Assembly (NCBI GenBank): GCA_028285415.1
Contig: JANQPF010000021.1
Location: 124,001 to 188,000 of the forward strand
Direction: 5' to 3'
Source of the DNA: Pseudomonadales bacterium
Lineage (GTDB): Bacteria > Pseudomonadota > Gammaproteobacteria > Pseudomonadales > Azotimanducaceae
DNA length: 64,000 nucleotides
The notes beneath the pieces are model-generated. The model was not told the DNA's origin. It made no database searches and saw only the letters and a program-made list of their open reading frames with translations. Both the position numbers and the translations under genes were made by a program. Positions within the stretch are counted from its first letter, which is position 1. Each line of letters starts with the position of its first letter. Below are positions 39,633-49,219 of this stretch, in pieces.

Positions 39633-40543
39633 CCTCCGACGCGTCCGAGCAAGAGGAATTCCATCAGTGCTTTCTGACTGTGCAGCCGGTTGCCGGCTTC
39701 CTGGAAAACCACGCTGCGCGCGTCATCCAGAATCGTATCGTTGACTTCCTCACCGCGATGCGCCGGCAGGCAGTGCATGAAGAGCGCGTCGCCGTTGGCC
39801 TGATCGAGGAGCGCTTCGTTCACCTGATAAGGCGCAAAAATCTCGCGGCGGTTTTCTTCCTGACCTTCGTGGCCCATTGATGACCAGACGTCGGTGACGA
39901 CGAGGTCTGCCTGAGCGACCGCCTCCTGGGGTGTTTCCACCAGCTGGGCGTTGTTCGTGCTGGCGAGGATACCCTCGTCGGGCAGGTAACCTTCGGGGCT
40001 TGCGATCTTGAGGTTAAAACCCCACTGGCGCGCGGCGTTGATGTAGGAGTGGCACATGTTGTAGCCGTCGCCGATGAACGCAACGGTTGCTCCGCTGATG
40101 CTGCCACGCTTCTCCTCGAACGTCTGGATGTCCGCCAGCAGCTGACAGGGGTGCAGCAGGCTCGACATGGCGTTGATGACGGGAATGGTCGAGTACTCTG
40201 CCAGAGTTTCGATGGCCGCCTGGTCGTGGGTGCGGATCATCACAATGTCGACCATCTCCGACAGGACCCGGGCGAAATCGGGAATCGGCTCCCCGCGGCC
40301 AAGCTGGCTGTCCGCCGTGCCGAGAAAAATGGCGTGCCCGCCCATCTGTGCCATGCCCGCCTGGAACGCAACACGCGTGCGGGTGCTGTGCATTTGCAGG
40401 ACCAGCGCGCCCGTCTTGCCGACGAGCGGACGATAGACCTCACCGGCGTCGTGCATCTTGCGGAATTCACGGCCGCGTTGAATCAGGTAGTCGAGTTCTT
40501 CGAAAGAAAAATCCAGAAGCGACAGGAAGTCCCGCTTGGCCAT
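39629..40543 (-). CDS. argF: Ornithine carbamoyltransferase
   Basis: 304 residues, standard length. Carbamoyl-phosphate loop STRTR (residues 53-57), HPCQLLADIQT, ornithine-site stretch TDVWSSMGHE and the catalytic FMHCLPAHRGEEV. Converts ornithine and carbamoyl phosphate into citrulline. It lies 19 bp downstream of argD in the same direction, so the two form an arginine biosynthetic unit; its stop overlaps the convergent GGDEF-EAL gene by 4 bp. Confidence 0.96.
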   Translation of the reverse strand: MAKRDFLSLLDFSFEELDYLIQRGREFRKMHDAGEVYRPLVGKTGALVLQMHSTRTRVAFQAGMAQMGGHAIFLGTADSQLGRGEPIPDFARVLSEMVDIVMIRTHDQAAIETLAEYSTIPVINAMSSLLHPCQLLADIQTFEEKRGSISGATVAFIGDGYNMCHSYINAARQWGFNLKIASPEGYLPDEGILASTNNAQLVETPQEAVAQADLVVTDVWSSMGHEGQEENRREIFAPYQVNEALLDQANGDALFMHCLPAHRGEEVNDTILDDARSVVFQEAGNRLHSQKALMEFLLLGRVGG

Positions 40544-40562
40544 GGCGAATGCCTTTGGTTGG

Positions 40563-41723
40563 TTAGGATTGAACGAGAGAGACGACTTTGGCGGTCAGCT
40601 CGTCTGCTTCAGCGTCGGTCAGCGTCAGCGGCGGCAGGAGACGCAGGATATTGCCCTGCGTCACGTTGATCAGTACCCCTTTGGCGAGACCCGCTTCGAC
40701 CAGGTGCGGTGCGTCCTCGTTGAGCTCCACGGCCAGCATCAATCCCAGCCCGCGGATTTCCTTGACGGCGTTGTTGCCCTCCAGACCGGTGCGCAGGCCG
40801 GCGAGAATCCGCTCACCCAGCTCCGCCGCTCGCGTGCAGAGGCCGTGTTCTTCAATCTCGTCGAGCACGGCGTGGCCCGCGGCACACGCCAGCGGATTGC
40901 CACCGAAGGTAGAGCCGTGATTGCCCGGTACAAAAAGCTCAGCGGCCGCACCCCGGGCGAGGCACGCACCAATGGGCATGCCGTTGCCGAGCCCTTTGGC
41001 GGTCGTGACGACGTCGGGCATGCAGTCGCTGTGCTGGTAGGCGAAGTATTTACCGGTGCGGCCGTTGCCGGTCTGCACCTCGTCGAGCATGAAGAGCCAG
41101 TCGTGCGCGTCACACACTGTGCGCAGCTTCGCAAGATATTCAGGATCGGGGATGACAATCCCGCCTTCGCCGAGGACCGGCTCGACGAAAATACCCACAA
41201 CGTCGGGGTTGTTGTCAGCGATCTGCTGGATCGCCTCGACGTCGTTGTACGGCGCGCGCACGAATCCCGACAGGAGCGGTTCGAAGCCCGCGTGCACCTT
41301 GCGGTTGCCGGTGGCCGTCAGCGTTGCCATCGTGCGCCCGTGAAAGCTGCCGTCCATGACGACAACCGCGGGTTTTTTGATGCCTTTCTGATTGCCTTTG
41401 AGCCGTGCAAGCTTGATCGCCGCCTCGTTCGCCTCGGCACCGGAGTTGGCGAAGAACACCTTTTCCATGCCCGACAGCTCGCACAGGCGGTCTGCGAGCT
41501 TCGTCTGCAGTGGGATCTCGTACAGGTTGGAGGTGTGAGTCAGAGTGCCCGCCTGGTCAGCAAGCGCTCTGGCAACGCGCTCATTGGCGTGACCGATACC
41601 TACGACCGCGAGGCCGGTGAGTCCGTCCAGATAGCGTTTGCCTTCGCTATCTTCCAGGTAAGCGCCTTTGCCGCTGACAAACGACACGGGCAGGCGCGCA
41701 TAGGTATTCATTAAGTGGCTCAC
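40563..41723 (-). CDS. argD: Acetylornithine aminotransferase
   Basis: 386 residues from GTG 41723, giving MSHLMNTYARLPV, a usual N-terminus for this branch; an ATG four codons on is the alternative. PLP fold type I, class III aminotransferase: NSGAEANEAAIKLAR, DGSFHGRTMATLTATG, MLDEVQTGNGRTGK and the PLP lysine in TTAKGLGNGMPIGA. Transfers the amino group of glutamate to N-acetylglutamate semialdehyde (and often succinyldiaminopimelate in lysine synthesis). Upstream of argF. Confidence 0.95.
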   Translation of the reverse strand: MSHLMNTYARLPVSFVSGKGAYLEDSEGKRYLDGLTGLAVVGIGHANERVARALADQAGTLTHTSNLYEIPLQTKLADRLCELSGMEKVFFANSGAEANEAAIKLARLKGNQKGIKKPAVVVMDGSFHGRTMATLTATGNRKVHAGFEPLLSGFVRAPYNDVEAIQQIADNNPDVVGIFVEPVLGEGGIVIPDPEYLAKLRTVCDAHDWLFMLDEVQTGNGRTGKYFAYQHSDCMPDVVTTAKGLGNGMPIGACLARGAAAELFVPGNHGSTFGGNPLACAAGHAVLDEIEEHGLCTRAAELGERILAGLRTGLEGNNAVKEIRGLGLMLAVELNEDAPHLVEAGLAKGVLINVTQGNILRLLPPLTLTDAEADELTAKVVSLVQS

Positions 41724-41775
41724 GGTCTTTATCGCCTATAACCCGAGGATGAATTTTCAGATCCCAGAAAAACAA

Positions 41776-41795
41776 CAGGCGGCTGCTGCCGCCTG
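41776..41795 (-). terminator. Terminator downstream of creD
   Basis: Perfect eight-base stem CAGGCGGC / GCCGCCTG with a TGCT loop, followed on the minus strand by a T-rich stretch (TTGTTTTTC). It lies 35 bp after the creD stop and before the argD promoter region. Confidence 0.8.
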
Positions 41796-41829
41796 ACGAA
41801 ACGAAGGAAGATACTCCAAAGGATGGCAG

Positions 41830-43101
41830 CTATTCAACCCCGGGGATGGGCGGCGGTTCGGCAAGCCGCTGGGTGCTCCACATGAGCGCGCCGATGCCGA
41901 GAAGCAGCAGCAGCGTGCCCGCGAGAAGGGCGTAAGCTTCGAGCAGCAGCAGAACGTAGAGCGCGGTGTATGCACTGACGAGGACGCCGCCTGCGGTCAG
42001 CGTCAGCCGCCTCAGCGCGGTCATGCGGTGTACGTACCAGGTGATGAGACCGCACACGACGGTGCTGGCGGTCACGTAGGCCAGCACGAACGGCAGGTGT
42101 TCAGCCAGCGCCAGCAGCGCCAGGAAAAACACGAGAATTGCCGCGCCCGTGCTCACGTACTGCACGAGGTGGAAACGCCATCCGCTCGTGAGCTCGAAAC
42201 AAATGAGCGTGAGGTAGGTGACGGCAAGAAAGAGCACCCCGTATTTGGCGCTGCGCTGGACCATGCGGTAGATCCCAACGGGCTCGTTGAGGGCCACCAC
42301 GGCGGCCCGGTCGTTGAAGGCGTCAGGCGGCCCGTCTCCCTGCCAGCTGGCGGGCAGGCCGCTGAGTGGCAGATAGCGCCAGGTAGACTCGAAGCCACCG
42401 GCGTCGACGGTTGCCTCCGCGGGGAGGAAGCGGCCTCTGAAACTCGGGTGTGGCCAGGTACCCGACAGGGTTGTGTCCGCCTGCAGCGCCGTCGGCACCA
42501 GCCTCAGGCTCGCCGCGCCGCGCACCGTGAACCGTGCCTCGACCTGGAGCGGCTCACTGGCGTCGACCCGGGCGCTGAGTCCGTCCAGCCCGCTGCCGTC
42601 ATCTGCCGTCTCTTTCGAGGAGAACGGTTGCCAGGTCAGCGCCTCACCGTTGACGTTGAGCTCAGCCTCGGTCAGTCCGAAGCTGTCGGCAAGGCCGACG
42701 ATCAGCTCGGCATTCTGCCAGTCGAGCTGATCGTCGCGGTCCGGCGCGAACTCCGTGCTGACCGTCATCTCAGCCGTGTACACGGGCACGTCGAAAATGC
42801 CGCGGCTGCGCAGCGTATGCTCGAGTTTGACATCGTGGCGTGCCGCGGACGCTGCAAACGTGCGGATCCCCTCCGCCTCGCTGATCTGCCACACCGCGTC
42901 ACCCGGTTTGACGGGCACGCGCAGCATCGGCGCCGTGACCACCTGGGCCTGCCCCCATCCCTCGATCACGGTGGCGCGGGCTTCGGCATAGTAAGTTTCA
43001 CGCTCGTAGGCGAGATCGGTAATGAGCAGGAGTGGCAGCAGCAGCGCGAGTGCCAGCGCGCCAACAAGCAGGAATCGCACGGTCGTGTTGTTCGTGTCCA
43101 T
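41830..43101 (-). CDS. creD: CreD-like inner membrane protein
   Basis: 423 residues. One N-terminal membrane segment (residues about 9-27), a long periplasmic domain (about 28-285; begins ERETYYAEARATVIEGWG) and five or so C-terminal membrane segments (VLFLAVTYLTLICFELTSGW onward, ending in a Leu-rich segment). This layout and the ELTSGWRFHLVQY motif are those of the CreD/colicin E2 tolerance family, usually under control of a CreBC-type system. No creBC neighbours here. Role in the envelope is poorly known. Confidence 0.85.
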   Translation of the reverse strand: MDTNNTTVRFLLVGALALALLLPLLLITDLAYERETYYAEARATVIEGWGQAQVVTAPMLRVPVKPGDAVWQISEAEGIRTFAASAARHDVKLEHTLRSRGIFDVPVYTAEMTVSTEFAPDRDDQLDWQNAELIVGLADSFGLTEAELNVNGEALTWQPFSSKETADDGSGLDGLSARVDASEPLQVEARFTVRGAASLRLVPTALQADTTLSGTWPHPSFRGRFLPAEATVDAGGFESTWRYLPLSGLPASWQGDGPPDAFNDRAAVVALNEPVGIYRMVQRSAKYGVLFLAVTYLTLICFELTSGWRFHLVQYVSTGAAILVFFLALLALAEHLPFVLAYVTASTVVCGLITWYVHRMTALRRLTLTAGGVLVSAYTALYVLLLLEAYALLAGTLLLLLGIGALMWSTQRLAEPPPIPGVE

Positions 43102-43221
43102 GGGTAGGTGCCTCCGGTCCAGAGGAGCACCCTAGATCAGCCTCGCGCAAAATCCGTGCAAATGTCCGCTCGAAACTGCAGGGGTTGGCCTGCATCCGTG
43201 CATCGGCGTTTCTGTGCCGAG

Positions 43222-44376
43222 CTAGCCGTGCAGCGCGTTGAGGCGTGCTTCGATGGCGCTGTTGAGGCGCTCGATGCCGTCGGCGAGGACGCTGCGCGGA
43301 CAGGCGAAGTTGAGGCGAATGTAGCCCGGGGTGCCGAACTGCTCGCCGGGCGAGATACCCAGCCCGTGCTGGACGAAATACGGCTCCGTGTGCTCGAGCT
43401 CGAGATCGCGGACATCGATCCAGGCGAGATAGGTGGCCTGCAGCGGGGTAAGCCGCGGACCGAGGGCCGCTGCCAGGAGCGCGAGATTGCCGCGCAGGTA
43501 GTCCACGAGCTCACCCACCCACGGGCCGCGGTCTTTGAATGCCGCTTCTGAGGCGATGAACCCCAGCGGGCCGATGCCCGGCATGAGGCCGGCGCGTGCG
43601 TCCAGAAACCGCCGGCGCAGCCCGGGATCCGGAATGACCGCAGCGGCGCACGAGATGCCGGGAATGTTGTAGACCTTGGTTGCGGCATAGAGGCTGATGG
43701 TGCGCCTGGCGATCTCCGGGTGTGCGGCTGCAACCGGAATGTGCCGGCTGGCAGGATCGAGCACGATGTTGCAGTGGATCTCGTCGCTCACGAGCAGGAG
43801 GTCGTTCGCCTCGACAAAGCGCGCGAGTGCCGCAAGCTCCTCCGCGTCGTAGGCGCGCCCGGTTGGGTTCTGCGGATTGCAGATCATGAGCATGCGGGTG
43901 TGCGTATCGCTTGCGGCAGACATTGCGTCCATGTCCATTTGCCAGACGTCGTGGTCGAGGCGCATCGGCACCCGCACGTCGCGGATACCGGCGTTGGCCG
44001 CAAGATCGAGAAACGGGTGGTAGACGGGCGTTGGGATCAGGAGGTTGTCCCCGGGGTCGACGCAGCGTGCAGCCAGATTCAGCGCTGGTACCACGCCGGG
44101 TACCCAGACGATCCATGCGTCCGGGACCTCCCAGCCGAAGTGATGGGCAAGCCAGTCGCGCAACGCCTCATTGAGGCTGGCCGGCCGATCCGTGTAACCG
44201 AGTACCGGATGGTCCAGGCGCTCGCGCAGCGCGTCGAGGATGAACCCGGGTGCTGCAAAATCCATATCCGCCACCCACATGGGCAGCACGTCCGGTGGAA
44301 ACTTCAGCCACTTGGTGCTCTGGGTGCCGTGACGGTTGACGGGCGTGTCGAACTGTTTTTCGAAGGGGGCGCTCAT
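43222..44376 (-). CDS. PatB/MalY-type PLP-dependent C-S lyase
   Basis: 384 residues from ATG 44376; an in-frame TTG at 44394 would add six. Fold-type I aminotransferase-like protein of the cystathionine beta-lyase PatB family: LPMWVADMDF, GYTDRP near the start, PTPVYHPFL, MLICNPQNPTGRAY, SDEIHCNIVLDP, and the PLP lysine in YAATKVYNIPG. Cleaves cystathionine or related cysteine S-conjugates. Divergent from grxD. Confidence 0.9.
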   Translation of the reverse strand: MSAPFEKQFDTPVNRHGTQSTKWLKFPPDVLPMWVADMDFAAPGFILDALRERLDHPVLGYTDRPASLNEALRDWLAHHFGWEVPDAWIVWVPGVVPALNLAARCVDPGDNLLIPTPVYHPFLDLAANAGIRDVRVPMRLDHDVWQMDMDAMSAASDTHTRMLMICNPQNPTGRAYDAEELAALARFVEANDLLLVSDEIHCNIVLDPASRHIPVAAAHPEIARRTISLYAATKVYNIPGISCAAAVIPDPGLRRRFLDARAGLMPGIGPLGFIASEAAFKDRGPWVGELVDYLRGNLALLAAALGPRLTPLQATYLAWIDVRDLELEHTEPYFVQHGLGISPGEQFGTPGYIRLNFACPRSVLADGIERLNSAIEARLNALHG

Positions 44377-44463
44377 GAATTGGTTATCTGACAATGGCGC
44401 AAAGGTATAAGCAATTTGGCATCAAATCGCTACAATGTGCCGATTACTTTTTGAGAAATCGAC

Positions 44464-44805
44464 ATGTCCGAAGAAGTTTTGAGCGTGATCAAGCAGCAGA
44501 TCGAGGAAAACCCGATCATTCTCTACATGAAAGGGTCTCCGCAGGCGCCGCAGTGTGGTTTCTCGGCGCAGACGGTGCAGTGCATGGTTGCCTGTGGCCA
44601 ACGCTTCGCCTACGTCGACATTCTCAGCAATCCTGACATCCGCGCAACGCTGCCGGGCTATGCCAACTGGCCCACCTTCCCGCAGCTCTGGGTAGACGGT
44701 GAGCTCGTGGGTGGCTGCGACATCATCACCGAGATGTTCGAAACCGGTGAACTGTTGACGCTGTTGGAAGATACGTCGGCAAAACACGCGCCCGCCGAGG
44801 AATGA
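44464..44805 (+). CDS. grxD: Monothiol glutaredoxin (Grx4 type)
   Basis: 113 residues. Active site CGFS at residues 31-34 (QAPQCGFSAQTV), preceded by YMKGSP, with WPTFPQLWVDGELVGGCDI and the EMFETGEL tail of class II monothiol glutaredoxins. Binds and transfers 2Fe-2S clusters with glutathione, often with BolA. Divergent from the PatB-like gene and next to rnt, as in Pseudomonas. Confidence 0.95.
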   Translation: MSEEVLSVIKQQIEENPIILYMKGSPQAPQCGFSAQTVQCMVACGQRFAYVDILSNPDIRATLPGYANWPTFPQLWVDGELVGGCDIITEMFETGELLTLLEDTSAKHAPAEE

Positions 44806-44815
44806 GGCGAGCGCC

Positions 44816-45412
44816 CTAGTCCGCATCGGGCGGCTCGTACGCCCAGCCATTCACCACCCGGCAGAAGAGTTCTGCGGTGCGCGATGCGTCGTACGCCGCG
44901 CTGTGCGCCTGCTGCTCGTCAAACGCAAGCCCGGCGCGGCGGCACGCTTCCGACAGCACCGTATGACCGTAGGCGACGGCGGCCAGCGAAGCCGTATCCA
45001 GCGAGCTGAACGGGTGGAATGGATTGCGTTTGATACCCGCGCGCGCGCAGGCGGCGTTCAGAAAGCCCTGATCGAAAGAAGCGTTGTGGGCAACGAGGAT
45101 TGCGCGGTTGCAGCCTTCCGCTTTCATGACTTTGCGCACGATGCGGAAGAACTCGGTCAACACCGTTTTCTCATCGCCCGCTTCGCGTCTGGGATCAATG
45201 CCCGTGAACTTGAGGCTTGCCGGATCAATTTCCGCGCCGGGAAAGGGTGCAATGGGCCAGCTATAGAGGGTATCCGTCTGCAGCTGACCGTCCTTGAAGC
45301 TCAGAAACTGGCAGGCCAGCTCCAGCATCGGGTGGATGCTGTTGTCGAAGCCGCCGGTTTCCAGATCCACAACCACCGGAAGGTACCCGCGGAATCGCGC
45401 ACTGAGTTTCAT
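44816..45412 (-). CDS. rnt: Ribonuclease T
   Basis: 198 residues, slightly shorter than the 215 of E. coli. DEDD-family 3' exonuclease: Exo I DLETGG (Asp16, Glu18), Exo II in ILVAHNASFDQGFLNAA, Exo III HSAAYDASRTAELF with the general-base His. Trims tRNA and other RNA 3' ends in the cytoplasm. Convergent with grxD. Confidence 0.94.
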   Translation of the reverse strand: MKLSARFRGYLPVVVDLETGGFDNSIHPMLELACQFLSFKDGQLQTDTLYSWPIAPFPGAEIDPASLKFTGIDPRREAGDEKTVLTEFFRIVRKVMKAEGCNRAILVAHNASFDQGFLNAACARAGIKRNPFHPFSSLDTASLAAVAYGHTVLSEACRRAGLAFDEQQAHSAAYDASRTAELFCRVVNGWAYEPPDAD

Positions 45413-45507
45413 GCAAACACCTTAACAACTTTTCATCGGTGCGTATGGCTCAAGTTTGCCGAGCTGCTGCCGATAACCGTGCTGTGAACCTCCGTAATCG
45501 AAATCGA

Positions 45508-46386
45508 ATGCGCCTGGCGCTTACGACCCTGCTGGTTGTGCTGCCGCTCAAGAGCTTTGCGGACCCGTTGCGGTTCACCGCAGATTGGGAGTCGGACTGG
45601 CAGCATCTCGTGACCGGCGACGTCTGTCAGCTGGTGCTCGAGATCGGTGCTTATGGCGAGGCGCGGTTTGTCGGCTCGACGAGCATGGCGCCCGTGTTCG
45701 AGCTGCAGGCCCGTCGCGATCTGCATGCCCGGGGTCCGCTCGAGGTGTCGCAGTACGCGCCGCCCTGGCATCCCGTGGCGGGCGCGCGCCGCAACCTGGG
45801 TGAGCTTCTCCACATCGAAGGCGGTGGCGCGCTTGCACGCGACGACATGGCGCTCGCCATGCTTGCCGCGCTCAAACAAGGTTGGCATCTCGAGCTCACA
45901 GCACCCGCAAGATACGACGCAGGCCGTACGGTGGTGCTCGATGTGAACGCCAGAAGTCTCGCCCCCTCGCTGCACAATTTCCTCGACTGTGCGCATACAC
46001 AGATTGCCGTTTCCTGGGAGAAGATGTCCCGCACGCGCATCACGTATGAGGTTGACGATCACAACGTGAACGAGGATGGGCAGGCCCGGCTGGCGGCCCT
46101 GGTGCGATTCGTCAAAGAAGATCCGAGCATCAACACGCTCTACGTGGACGGGCATACCGATGACAGCGGCACCCCGCGCAAAAACTATCAACTCTCGAAA
46201 CGCCGCGCCGAGACCGTGGCGCAGCATCTGCGCGACGCGGGGCTCGAGGAGCAGGCCATTGTCGTGCGCTACCATGGCGAAGTGTACCCCGTGGCGGACA
46301 ACACAAGCGTCGACGGCAAGGCCATGAACCGCCGGACAACCGTCAGACTCGCCCGGGAAGGTGGCCAGGCGCTGGTCAGCAAGTAG
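45508..46386 (+). CDS. motY: MotY-like flagellar motor protein
   Basis: 292 residues from ATG 45508 (GTG at 45484 is possible). Signal peptide cut near FA-D. N-terminal MotY domain: CQLVLEIGAYGEARF early and NFLDCAHTQIAVSW later, giving the conserved cysteine pair. C-terminal OmpA-like peptidoglycan-binding domain: VDGHTDDSGTPRKNYQLSKRRAE and NRRTTVRLA. In Vibrio and Pseudomonas MotY forms the T ring and anchors the stator around the flagellar rod. Divergent from rnt and upstream of argG, the order seen in Pseudomonas. Suggests a polarly flagellated cell. Confidence 0.88.
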   Translation: MRLALTTLLVVLPLKSFADPLRFTADWESDWQHLVTGDVCQLVLEIGAYGEARFVGSTSMAPVFELQARRDLHARGPLEVSQYAPPWHPVAGARRNLGELLHIEGGGALARDDMALAMLAALKQGWHLELTAPARYDAGRTVVLDVNARSLAPSLHNFLDCAHTQIAVSWEKMSRTRITYEVDDHNVNEDGQARLAALVRFVKEDPSINTLYVDGHTDDSGTPRKNYQLSKRRAETVAQHLRDAGLEEQAIVVRYHGEVYPVADNTSVDGKAMNRRTTVRLAREGGQALVSK

Positions 46387-46474
46387 TTCCGTCCGCCGCC
46401 TGAGTGAAGTTCGTTATTGCAACTTCGCGGGCTTCGCCTAATATGGCGCGCCCGAAAGGCGGTTGGACAATCTC

Positions 46475-47695
46475 GTGGCAGACAAAATGAAAATTGTGCT
46501 GGCTTATTCCGGTGGCCTGGATACCTCGGTCATCTGCCGCTGGCTGCAGGAAACGTACGACGCTGAGGTGGTCACGTTCACTGCGGACATCGGCCAGGGT
46601 GAAGAAGTGGAGCCCGCGCGTGAGAAGGCCAAGTCGATGGGCGTGCGTGAGATCTACATTGAAGATCTGACCGAGGACTTCGTCGCGAACTACGTCTTTC
46701 CCATGTTCCGGGCCAATACGGTCTACGAAGGCGAGTACCTGCTTGGTACCAGCATCGCCCGGCCGCTCATCACCAAGCGTCTGGTGGAGATCGCCAAGGA
46801 GACCGGCGCGCAGGCGGTCTCCCATGGGTCCACCGGCAAAGGCAACGACCAGGTGCGCTACGAGCTCGGCGCGTATGCGCTGAACCCGGGCATCAAAGTG
46901 ATTGCGCCGTGGCGGGAGTGGGATCTCAACTCCCGTGAGGCGCTGATGGACTTCTGCGAGAAGCACCAGATTCCGGTCGACTACATGCGCGGCGAAAAGT
47001 CACCCTATTCCATGGACGCCAATCTCCTGCACATCTCCTACGAAGGGGGCGGCTTGGAAGATCCGGCACAGCCCGCGGACGAGGACATGTGGCGCTGGAG
47101 CGTGGCGCCTGAAGCGGCGCCCGATGAGCCCGCCATCATCGAGCTCGGCTACGAATGCGGTGATCCGGTGTCCTTGAACGGTACCCCCATGTCAGCCGCG
47201 ACCATCCTGCGTACGTTGAACGAGTGGGGTGGGGCGCATGGCATCGGCCGCAGTGACATCGTCGAGAATCGTTTCGTCGGGATGAAATCGCGCGGCTGCT
47301 ACGAAACCCCCGGCGGCACCATTCTGCTCAAGGGCCACCGCGCCATGGAGTCGATTACCCTCGACCGGGAGGTGGCGCATCTGAAGGACGAGCTGATGCC
47401 GCGCTATGCCAAGCTGATTTACAACGGCTACTGGTGGGCGCCGGAGCGCCACGTTCTGCAGAGTTTGATTGATGAGTCACAGAAAGTTGTCAATGGAGCG
47501 GTTACTCTCAAACTCTATAAAGGCTCAGTGTCTGTTGTGGGACGTAGTTCACAAAACGACAGCCTGTATGACGCGGACGTGGTCACCTTCGAAGACGATC
47601 AAGGGGCCTACGATCAGAGAGACGCCGGCGGTTTCATCAAGTTGAATGCATTACGCCTGCGTCTCGGCGCCAAGCGGGGTCGCGACTACTCCTGA
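46475..47695 (+). CDS. argG: Argininosuccinate synthase
   Basis: 406 residues from GTG 46475, giving an N-terminus M(V)ADKMK that agrees with the family; an ATG at 46487 is second choice. PP-loop [35 protein letters not shown] and [17 protein letters not shown]. Joins citrulline and aspartate with ATP to form argininosuccinate. With argF and argD on the same window; argH is not seen. Confidence 0.96.
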   Translation: MADKMKIVLAYSGGLDTSVICRWLQETYDAEVVTFTADIGQGEEVEPAREKAKSMGVREIYIEDLTEDFVANYVFPMFRANTVYEGEYLLGTSIARPLITKRLVEIAKETGAQAVSHGSTGKGNDQVRYELGAYALNPGIKVIAPWREWDLNSREALMDFCEKHQIPVDYMRGEKSPYSMDANLLHISYEGGGLEDPAQPADEDMWRWSVAPEAAPDEPAIIELGYECGDPVSLNGTPMSAATILRTLNEWGGAHGIGRSDIVENRFVGMKSRGCYETPGGTILLKGHRAMESITLDREVAHLKDELMPRYAKLIYNGYWWAPERHVLQSLIDESQKVVNGAVTLKLYKGSVSVVGRSSQNDSLYDADVVTFEDDQGAYDQRDAGGFIKLNALRLRLGAKRGRDYS

Positions 47696-47751
47696 TCGAT
47701 GCCTCCTGATTGCACGACGCTGAGCCTCGTTGTAACTACGAGAGCGAAGAG

Positions 47752-48315
47752 ATGGCCAACTATCAGGTGTTGTTCAACGGGGATATCGCAGAGGCGGCGA
47801 GCGTCGAAGCCGTGCGCGATAATCTGGCGCGCGAGCTTGGGCTCGATGAACGCAAAGCCAAGCAACTGTTCAGCGGACGCACGGTGGTGATCCGCAGCCA
47901 GCTGGATCAGCACCAGGCTCAGGCCTGGGCAGACAAGCTGGCGAGCCTGGGTGCCATCTGCCGGATCAAAGACCTCACGCCCAAGGCGGACAAAGCAGCC
48001 TACGCGATCGACACCAAGGGAGATCGGGACAACGTGGAAGAGACGCTGCGCGACATTACTGCAGCCCATCTCGAATGCCCCCGCTGCGGCCACCTGCAGC
48101 TCGACTCCAGCCACTGTGCACGGTGCGGCGTCGATCTGGAAGCGGCTTTCCGGCAGAAGTCGAAGGAAGATCTCCTGATCGAGAAGAAGATCCGCGAGTT
48201 GCGCGCGAAGCGCGAAGCCGCGAATGCCCCTGTGGTCGAGGACGATCACCTCGAAGCCACCGGCACCGACGAGGCCAAACCCAGAAAGGGTATGCTCAAC
48301 TGGTTCAAGCGCTGA
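47752..48315 (+). CDS. Uncharacterised protein with zinc ribbon
   Basis: 187 residues from ATG 47752 (GAGCGAAGAG upstream). The first 75 residues (YQVLFNGDIAEAASVEAVRD, LFSGRTVVIRSQLDQHQAQ, LASLGAICRI) look like an N-terminal module I have seen in front of various membrane or adaptor domains in gammaproteobacteria. A zinc ribbon follows at about 103-121 (CPRCGHL and CARCGVD), then a charged helical tail ending in GMLNWFKR. Function unknown. Lies alone between argG and murI. Confidence 0.72.
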   Translation: MANYQVLFNGDIAEAASVEAVRDNLARELGLDERKAKQLFSGRTVVIRSQLDQHQAQAWADKLASLGAICRIKDLTPKADKAAYAIDTKGDRDNVEETLRDITAAHLECPRCGHLQLDSSHCARCGVDLEAAFRQKSKEDLLIEKKIRELRAKREAANAPVVEDDHLEATGTDEAKPRKGMLNWFKR

Positions 48316-48400
48316 GCGCGTCGGCCCACGAAGCCGGGCGCTTGCGTCATGCGCAGCCGCCGCTACCATGACAACCCGACTCCACTGAGCGGGACTTTCC

Positions 48401-49210
48401 TTGGGTTCTGACCCTTCACTTCCCATTGGCGTATTCGACTCCGGAATGGGTGGCCTCACCGTCCTTGCGGAGCTGCGTCGCCAGCTGCCTGGCGAACGAT
48501 TCATCTACCTGGGGGACACCGCCCGCCTGCCTTACGGAACCAAGTCACCGGACACGGTCGTGCGGTACGCCACGCAGGCGTCTGATCAGCTGGTTGAGCG
48601 CGGGGTGAAAGCGTTGGTGGTGGCATGTAACACAGCGTCGGCGTTTGCACTGGATCACCTTGCAGAGCACTTTGCGCCGCTGCCGGTTTACGGGGTGGTC
48701 GAGCCGGGGGCCGCTGCCGCTGCCCGCGAAGCAGACGCGAGCGGGGTGCTGGTGCTGGCGACGGAGAGCACAATTCAAGGTGGCGCCTATCAGCGCGCGC
48801 TTACCGCGCTTGCGCCCCGCTTGCCGGTCTTCGGGCGGGCGTGCCCACTGTGGGTAACGCTCGCCGAGCAGGGGCCGCAGGATCGCGCGCTGACCGAGCC
48901 CGTGCTGGCGCACTACGTCAGCGGATTCGTAGCCAACGGTCCACGCACCGTTCTGCTCGGCTGCACGCACTTCCCTGTGTTTCGCGAAGCCCTGGCCACG
49001 GTGTTACCCACCGATGCGCGTATCGTGGACTCAGCGCGCACGACCGCCGCTGCTGTCGCCGCTGAGCTTCGCGCTCACGAACTGCTGAACACAGACGGCT
49101 CGGGCCAATGCCGCTACCTCGCCACCGATGGCGTCGCCCGCTTTCAGCGTGTGGGCAGCTACTTTCTTGGCGGGGTTGCTGAGATCAACGCTGAGCTCGT
49201 GGATCTTTGA
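48401..49210 (+). CDS. murI: Glutamate racemase
   Basis: 269 residues from TTG 48401. Motifs: IGVFDSGMGGLTV, YLGDTARLPYGTKS, catalytic cysteine in VVACNTASAF, and the second in LLGCTHFPVF. Makes D-glutamate for peptidoglycan in the cytoplasm. The weak TTG start is supported by homology beginning at the next codons. Convergent with nth, 9 bp apart. Confidence 0.94.
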   Translation: MGSDPSLPIGVFDSGMGGLTVLAELRRQLPGERFIYLGDTARLPYGTKSPDTVVRYATQASDQLVERGVKALVVACNTASAFALDHLAEHFAPLPVYGVVEPGAAAAAREADASGVLVLATESTIQGGAYQRALTALAPRLPVFGRACPLWVTLAEQGPQDRALTEPVLAHYVSGFVANGPRTVLLGCTHFPVFREALATVLPTDARIVDSARTTAAAVAAELRAHELLNTDGSGQCRYLATDGVARFQRVGSYFLGGVAEINAELVDL

Positions 49211-49219
49211 TCCGCGTGA

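Noticed and set aside
41749-41760. TGAATTTTCA as an ArgR box upstream of argD
   Set aside because: Only a short part of the 18-bp ARG box is matched and no second box is present.
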